Origin: Pegea sp. RAD2-039
Taxonomy: Eukaryota; Chordata; Thaliacea; Salpida; Salpidae
NCBI GenBank assembly: GCA_034620365.1
Contig: JAQGEQ010000298.1
Span: 1 to 64,000, forward strand
DNA: 64,000 nt
Direction of reading: 5' to 3'
A model generated the notes under the pieces. The model had not been told where the DNA came from, ran no database searches, and worked only from the letters and a program-made list of their open reading frames with translations. Position numbers and translations under genes: made by a program. The stretch's first letter is position 1. Each line of letters begins with the position of its first letter. Below, one piece after another: positions 59,466-64,000 of this stretch.

Positions 59466-62400
59466 ATTAAGTCTATTGTATTAGCTTTAGTAACAGTTTT
59501 GATTTATGCTGTGAATACTGCAGGTGAAAATATTCGAATAATTTATTATTAATAATATTTGAAAATTTGTTTCTTCTTTAAAATAAACGCAAAATAGTAT
59601 GCTTGAAAAGAGAACCTCTTACTAACATATATTATCACAAATAGTATAATAATACTGATAATAGAAGTCTTTTAAATATTTATTAATACACATTCTGAAT
59701 ATTTAATAACGACTTCAAACTAAATATTCTTTAATTTAGATGGAATCAAATATGTAGTGTATCGTGGTTTTATAGAAAATGAGACAGAAAAATTAGTTCT
59801 ACTTGAAAGTGATAAAGCTGACTGTCCTGAATCCACATCTTGCTACTTTACAATATATAGATTTCTTTCTGGTAAGAACAAACAATTTAGTCTCAAAAAT
59901 TTTAAAATAAACAAACTTTAACTCTAAATTTACTATTTGATAACTTTTTAAAAAGCGTTTTAAAAACTTACTATTCATTTCTAGAACTTAGTTTAGTGAG
60001 TAGAAGTTTGGTGATCAAAAGTAATTTTTTTATCTCAATTGCAGCACCATACACAGCTTATGTAGCAAACTGTGTCAAGATAGACGATGATTTCAGCGAT
60101 CCGTCCTTTTGTGAAATAGAAGACATAACAACTTGCTCACAAAGCATCTGTTCTGAAGATCTATGTAATAATATTTCAACAACTCAGCTACCAACAACTC
60201 AGGCACCAACAAATCAGTGTCCAAAAACTCAACTACCAACAACAACTCAGCTACCAACTACTCAGCCACCAACAACTCAGCCACCAACAACTCAGCCACC
60301 AACAACTCAGCCAGCAATAACTCAGTCACCAACAACTCAGCTACCAACAACTCAGCCACCAACAACTCAGCCACCAACATCTCAGCTACCAACAACTCAG
60401 CCACCAACAACTCAGCCAGCAATAACTCAGCCACCAACATCTCAGCTACCAACAACTCAGCCACCTACAACTCAGCCACCAACATCTCAGCTACCAACAA
60501 CTCAGCTACCAACAACTCAGCCAGCAATAACTCAGTCACAACCAACTCAGCTACCAACAACTCAGCCAGCAATAACTCAGTCTCCAACAACTCAGCTACC
60601 AACAACTCAGCTACCAATAACTCAGCCACCAACAACTCAGCTACCAACAACTCAGCTACCAACAACTCAGCTACCAACAACTCAGCCACCAACAACTCAG
60701 CTACCAACAACTCAGCCAGCATTAACTCAGTCACCAACAACTCAGCCACCAACAACTCAGCTACCAACAACTCAGCCAGCAATAACTCAGTCACCAACAA
60801 CTCAGCTACCGACAACTCAGCTACCAACAACTCAGCTACCAACAACTCAGCTACCAACAACTCAGCCACCAACAACTCAGTTACCAACAACTCAGCTACC
60901 AACAACTCAGCTACCAACAACTCAGCCAGCAATAACTCAGCTACCAACAACTCAGCTACCAACAACTCAGCCACCAACAACTCAGCTACCAACAACTCAG
61001 CCAGCAATAACTCAGTCACCAACAACTCAGCTACCAACAACTCAGCTACCAACAACTCAGCCAGCAACAACTCAGCTACCACCAACTCAGCTACCAACAA
61101 CTCAGCCAGCAATAACTCAGTCACCAACAACTCAGCTACCAACAACTCAGCTACCAACAACTCAGCTACCAACAACTCAGCTACCAACAACTCAGCCACC
61201 AACAACTCAGCTACCAACATCTCAGCTACCAACAACTCAGCCAGCAATAACTCAGTCACCAACAACTCAGCTACCAACAACTCAGCTACCAACAACTCAG
61301 CTACCAACAACTCAGCTACCAACAACTCAGCTACCAACAACTCAGCCAGCAATAACTCAGCTACCACCAACTCAGCTACAAACAACTCAGCTACCAACAA
61401 CTCAGCTACCAACAACTCAGCCAGCAATAACTCAGCTACCACCAACTCAGCTACCAACAACTCAGCTACCGACAACTCAGCCACCAACAACTCAGCTACC
61501 AACAACTCAGCTACCAACAACTCAGCCACCAACAACTCAGCTACCAACAACTCAGCTACCGACAACTCAGCCAGCAATAACTCAGTCTCAAACAACTCAG
61601 CTACCAACAACTCAGCCAGCAACAACTCAGCTACCACCAACTCAGCTACCAACAACTCAGCTACCAACAACTCAGCCAGCAATAACTCAGTCACCAACAA
61701 CTCAGCTACCAACAACTCAGCTACCACCAACTCAGCTACCAACAACTCAGCCAGCAATAACTCAGCTACCGACAACTCAGCCACCAACAACTCAGCTACC
61801 AACAACTTAGCCAGCAATAACTCAGTCACCAACAACTCAGCTACCAACAACTCAGCCACCAACAACTCAGCCAGCAATAACTCAGTCACCAACAACTCAG
61901 CCACCAACAACTCAGCCACCAACAACTCAGCTACCAACAACTCAGCTACCAACAACTCAGCCACCAACAACTCAGCCACCAACAACTCAGTCTCCAACAA
62001 CTGTGGTTGAAACAACAGCTGAAACAACAACTTATACTTCACCATCTTCAAGTATTACCTTCAATCTAATTGTTTAAAGACAAGTTAATTTCATTCTAAT
62101 ATGTTTTTAAGAATGTCCAGCTCTTAGTAAAGATAGAATAGTTGACTTCAATTGTTCAAGATTTTATGATGATTCATATAAATGTGGACGTCGCAGAGCA
62201 TGGTCTTGTGATTATTCTAGTTGGAGAGTTAATATGTTGGAATTGTTTTTAAAAGAAGTTGCAGACAAAATGTAAATTTACAAACTTTTTTTCAAATTTT
62301 TAACTTTTTTATTTTATATAACAAAATTTGTAGTCCTGAAGATAGTGATTTTAAACTTACTAAATGTGATAATGATGATGGCATCAGTTGTGAATCATCA

Positions 62401-62633
62401 GAAAAATGTTGTTACATCTCCTACAGTGGATGTCAAATTTGTCATTGCATCGACCATGATTACATTGGTAATTGATGAGTATTATTTTTGAAATAGTTTC
62501 TACTTATTATCAATTATTTACTAAAAGTGTATTAATGATCTTAGATGAAACATATGTACAAAATATTTGGAAGCGATATCAGCAATTATGGAGGAAACTA
62601 TACAAGTTATACATCGAAGTTTATCCTGGATAA
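59466..62633 (+). pseudogene. Mucin-like gene copy B: start lost, minisatellite expanded, one stop
   Basis: Exons at 59,466-59,523, 59,740-59,871, 59,985-62,051, 62,112-62,271, 62,334-62,467 and 62,545-62,633 correspond one to one with copy A; five have identical lengths. Three changes argue against function: the initiator is ATT at 59,466 with no in-frame ATG between it and the upstream stop at 59,439; the first cysteine of exon 2 is Tyr (GIKY); and a CAG-to-TAG change makes a stop at 61,808-61,810 inside the repeat. Otherwise exon 3 keeps frame over 2,067 bases (copy A has 447), so the expansion went by whole 15-bp units and the second cysteine module remains open. An upstream exon giving a new start is possible but not seen. 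Confidence 0.75.
60175..62005 (+). repeat. Expanded 15-bp coding minisatellite, about 120 units
   Basis: Units such as CTACCAACAACTCAG, CCACCAACAACTCAG and CCAGCAATAACTCAG encode LPTTQ, PPTTQ and PAITQ. Repeated higher-order motifs pairing a PAITQ unit with runs of LPTTQ indicate expansion in blocks. The same DNA is open in a second plus frame (NNSAT) and in a minus frame (LLVAE) merely because the unit is a multiple of three without stops. Confidence 0.95.
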
Positions 62634-63769
62634 TCTGACTATTTTTATACTTGTTAAACAAGCGAAATCTTCCACAATATATTTCTTACATTAGTTACTT
62701 ACAAACAATTGTAAATATATCAAAACTTTATACTTTGTAAAAGTGCTAACTGTTGTAACTTGTATATTATAACTGAAAAATATTTGACTAAATTCAGAAG
62801 AGCATTAAAAAATAAAACTAAGATCCACTAATAGTGAAATGTTTTGTTGGTAATATTTGTTCCGTAAAAGTTAGAGGTTTTACGAAAGTTCTTTTATTTT
62901 GTTTGTTCTATTCAATGAAGCATAAGCTTCAATCTATTGAAGCATAAGCAAAAAAAAGTAGTTAACAAAAAATATCAAATTAAGTGAAAAAATAAACTGG
63001 CAGCATTATACATCACTTGTTAAAAAAATTGTCTAAATGTTATTTATTTCAAACGATGTTGAATTTGTATATCTTGAAAGATTTGTGAATTTGGTGTGAA
63101 GCAACTGAACTAGTTCTGAATAAATAATTTTTTTATATGGATGCATCTGTATTACTTTTTCAAATTAATTAAAATTCGATATTAGTAGTAAGCAAAACTG
63201 ATTTAACAATTTTCTATAAGAATATTATTACATAAAGATTTTAAGTCAGATTTTTAGTTATTAGTAGCATCTTGTGAATAAGAATTGTTTTGGAAGACTT
63301 CTTGTTTAGACTTTCTTAAAACAGTTTATAGATTACTCAACAGTAATTTAGTTATAGAAAATCATTTGGGCAAAACATTATTTGCTCATTTGACAAAGTT
63401 GAAATTTGACTCTTAATATCTGAAACATTGAATTAAATCCTGCAAAAGGCTTCTAAACTAAATCAAGGTAAATAGTTTCAGCTTTTTTATTTATTAGCTT
63501 GTTTGAATATAAACACAAACTATTTGAAATCCTGTCTTTAGAAAAAATTATTAAGATCGAATAAATAGTTAAATAATTAGACAATTAAGTTCTTCAATGT
63601 CCAAGATGCACAGAAGACATGTAAATTATTACATCAGAGTTTCATTCTGATTTTAGTGTTCGTTATTCTAAAATCAAAAATGTAAAAATACAAATAATAT
63701 TCAATAAAAAAAAAACTTTCTAAATAATCACCTCTAGTATACTTTAAATTGCATCTTTCAAGTAAGACA
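62634..63769. other. 3' flank of copy B, no gene seen
   Basis: Copy of 49,090-50,230; polyadenylation signal at 62,811. Confidence 0.6.
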
Positions 63770-64000
63770 AAGTACAAGTCTAAAACAAATATCGACAAAA
63801 ACCGCGCTTAGACACCATCGCCATGTGCATTCCAGAGAAAATTGTAGAATTCCTAACTTTAATGGATATATTAAAGTCATCAACAATACTACCTCTTTGT
63901 CTTGCTTCAAAATGAAGGTTAAGATGTACAATAGCGCACTGGAAGCTCTTGGAGTGACGACTTATGACAGCAAAGACTGCTTCGAAAAAAGAAGCGTCAA
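63770..64000 (+). mobile_element. Start of the non-LTR retrotransposon-associated fragment, copy B
   Basis: Matches 50,231-50,455 and is cut by the window end before the diagnostic motifs seen in copy A, so its identity rests on that alignment. Confidence 0.5.

Larger units (their letters stand above)
57876..64000 (+). repeat. Direct repeat copy B, truncated by window end
   Basis: Same-orientation copy of 45,937-50,460, longer because its coding minisatellite is expanded by about 1.6 kb. Differences are scattered single bases and small indels. Confidence 0.92.

Noticed and set aside
60217-62010. 597-codon NNSAT-repeat ORF
   Set aside because: Alternate reading of the 15-bp minisatellite. 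The flanking cysteine-rich exons and splice phases support only the PTTQ frame.
60465-62051. 528-codon minus-strand LLVAE-repeat ORF (and 48,171-48,506 in copy A)
   Set aside because: Antisense shadow of the same minisatellite; no splice or start context.

Overview
The window is eukaryotic nuclear DNA, very AT-rich, with short introns bounded by GT...AG. It carries animal-type genes and gene fragments: SMC6, DNAJC13/RME-8, the ciliary docking protein ODAD3/CCDC151, a nuclear-receptor DNA-binding domain, a homeodomain plus C2H2 zinc-finger protein, and a canonical tRNA-Asp. ODAD3 implies an ancestor with motile cilia. A gene built from many small, phase-symmetric exons recalls the micro-exon genes of flatworms, but the phylum cannot be fixed from sequence alone. 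All annotation is by eye; no database was searched.

The layout is dominated by a very large imperfect palindrome. The left arm runs from about 4,490 to 26,660 and the right arm from about 29,650 to 57,315, around a roughly 3 kb spacer. Read outward to inward, each arm holds: a short conserved segment of unknown role; a homeodomain/C2H2 gene (5,837-8,385 minus; 53,418-55,968 plus); a zinc-finger relic; the first four exons of RME-8; a 113-bp satellite; the last exons of ODAD3; the 3' end of a non-LTR retrotransposon; and a many-exon gene (20,271-25,897 plus; 30,409-38,022 minus). The spacer has its own inverted repeats, a decayed nuclear-receptor exon, an ORF split by one stop codon, and the tRNA-Asp gene.

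The arms differ in informative ways. The right arm has an extra 6.4 kb (45.23-51.66 kb) carrying a secreted mucin-like gene. A direct repeat of that segment lies outside the palindrome at 57.88-64.0 kb, where a 15-bp coding minisatellite has grown about tenfold while the start codon was lost and a stop appeared. The left arm has about 27 satellite units, the right about 8. The many-exon gene has two six-exon cassettes on the left and three on the right. RME-8 and ODAD3 carry some shared lesions, older than the palindrome, and others private to one arm.

Outside the palindrome on the left lie an exon of a further zinc-finger paralogue (1-41), an SMC6 pseudogene fragment and a degenerate CR1/Jockey-like non-LTR retrotransposon whose ORF1 has a PHD finger. 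The region looks like a fast-changing amplicon in which a few families (homeodomain-C2H2, mucin-like, many-exon) remain largely open while passenger fragments decay.
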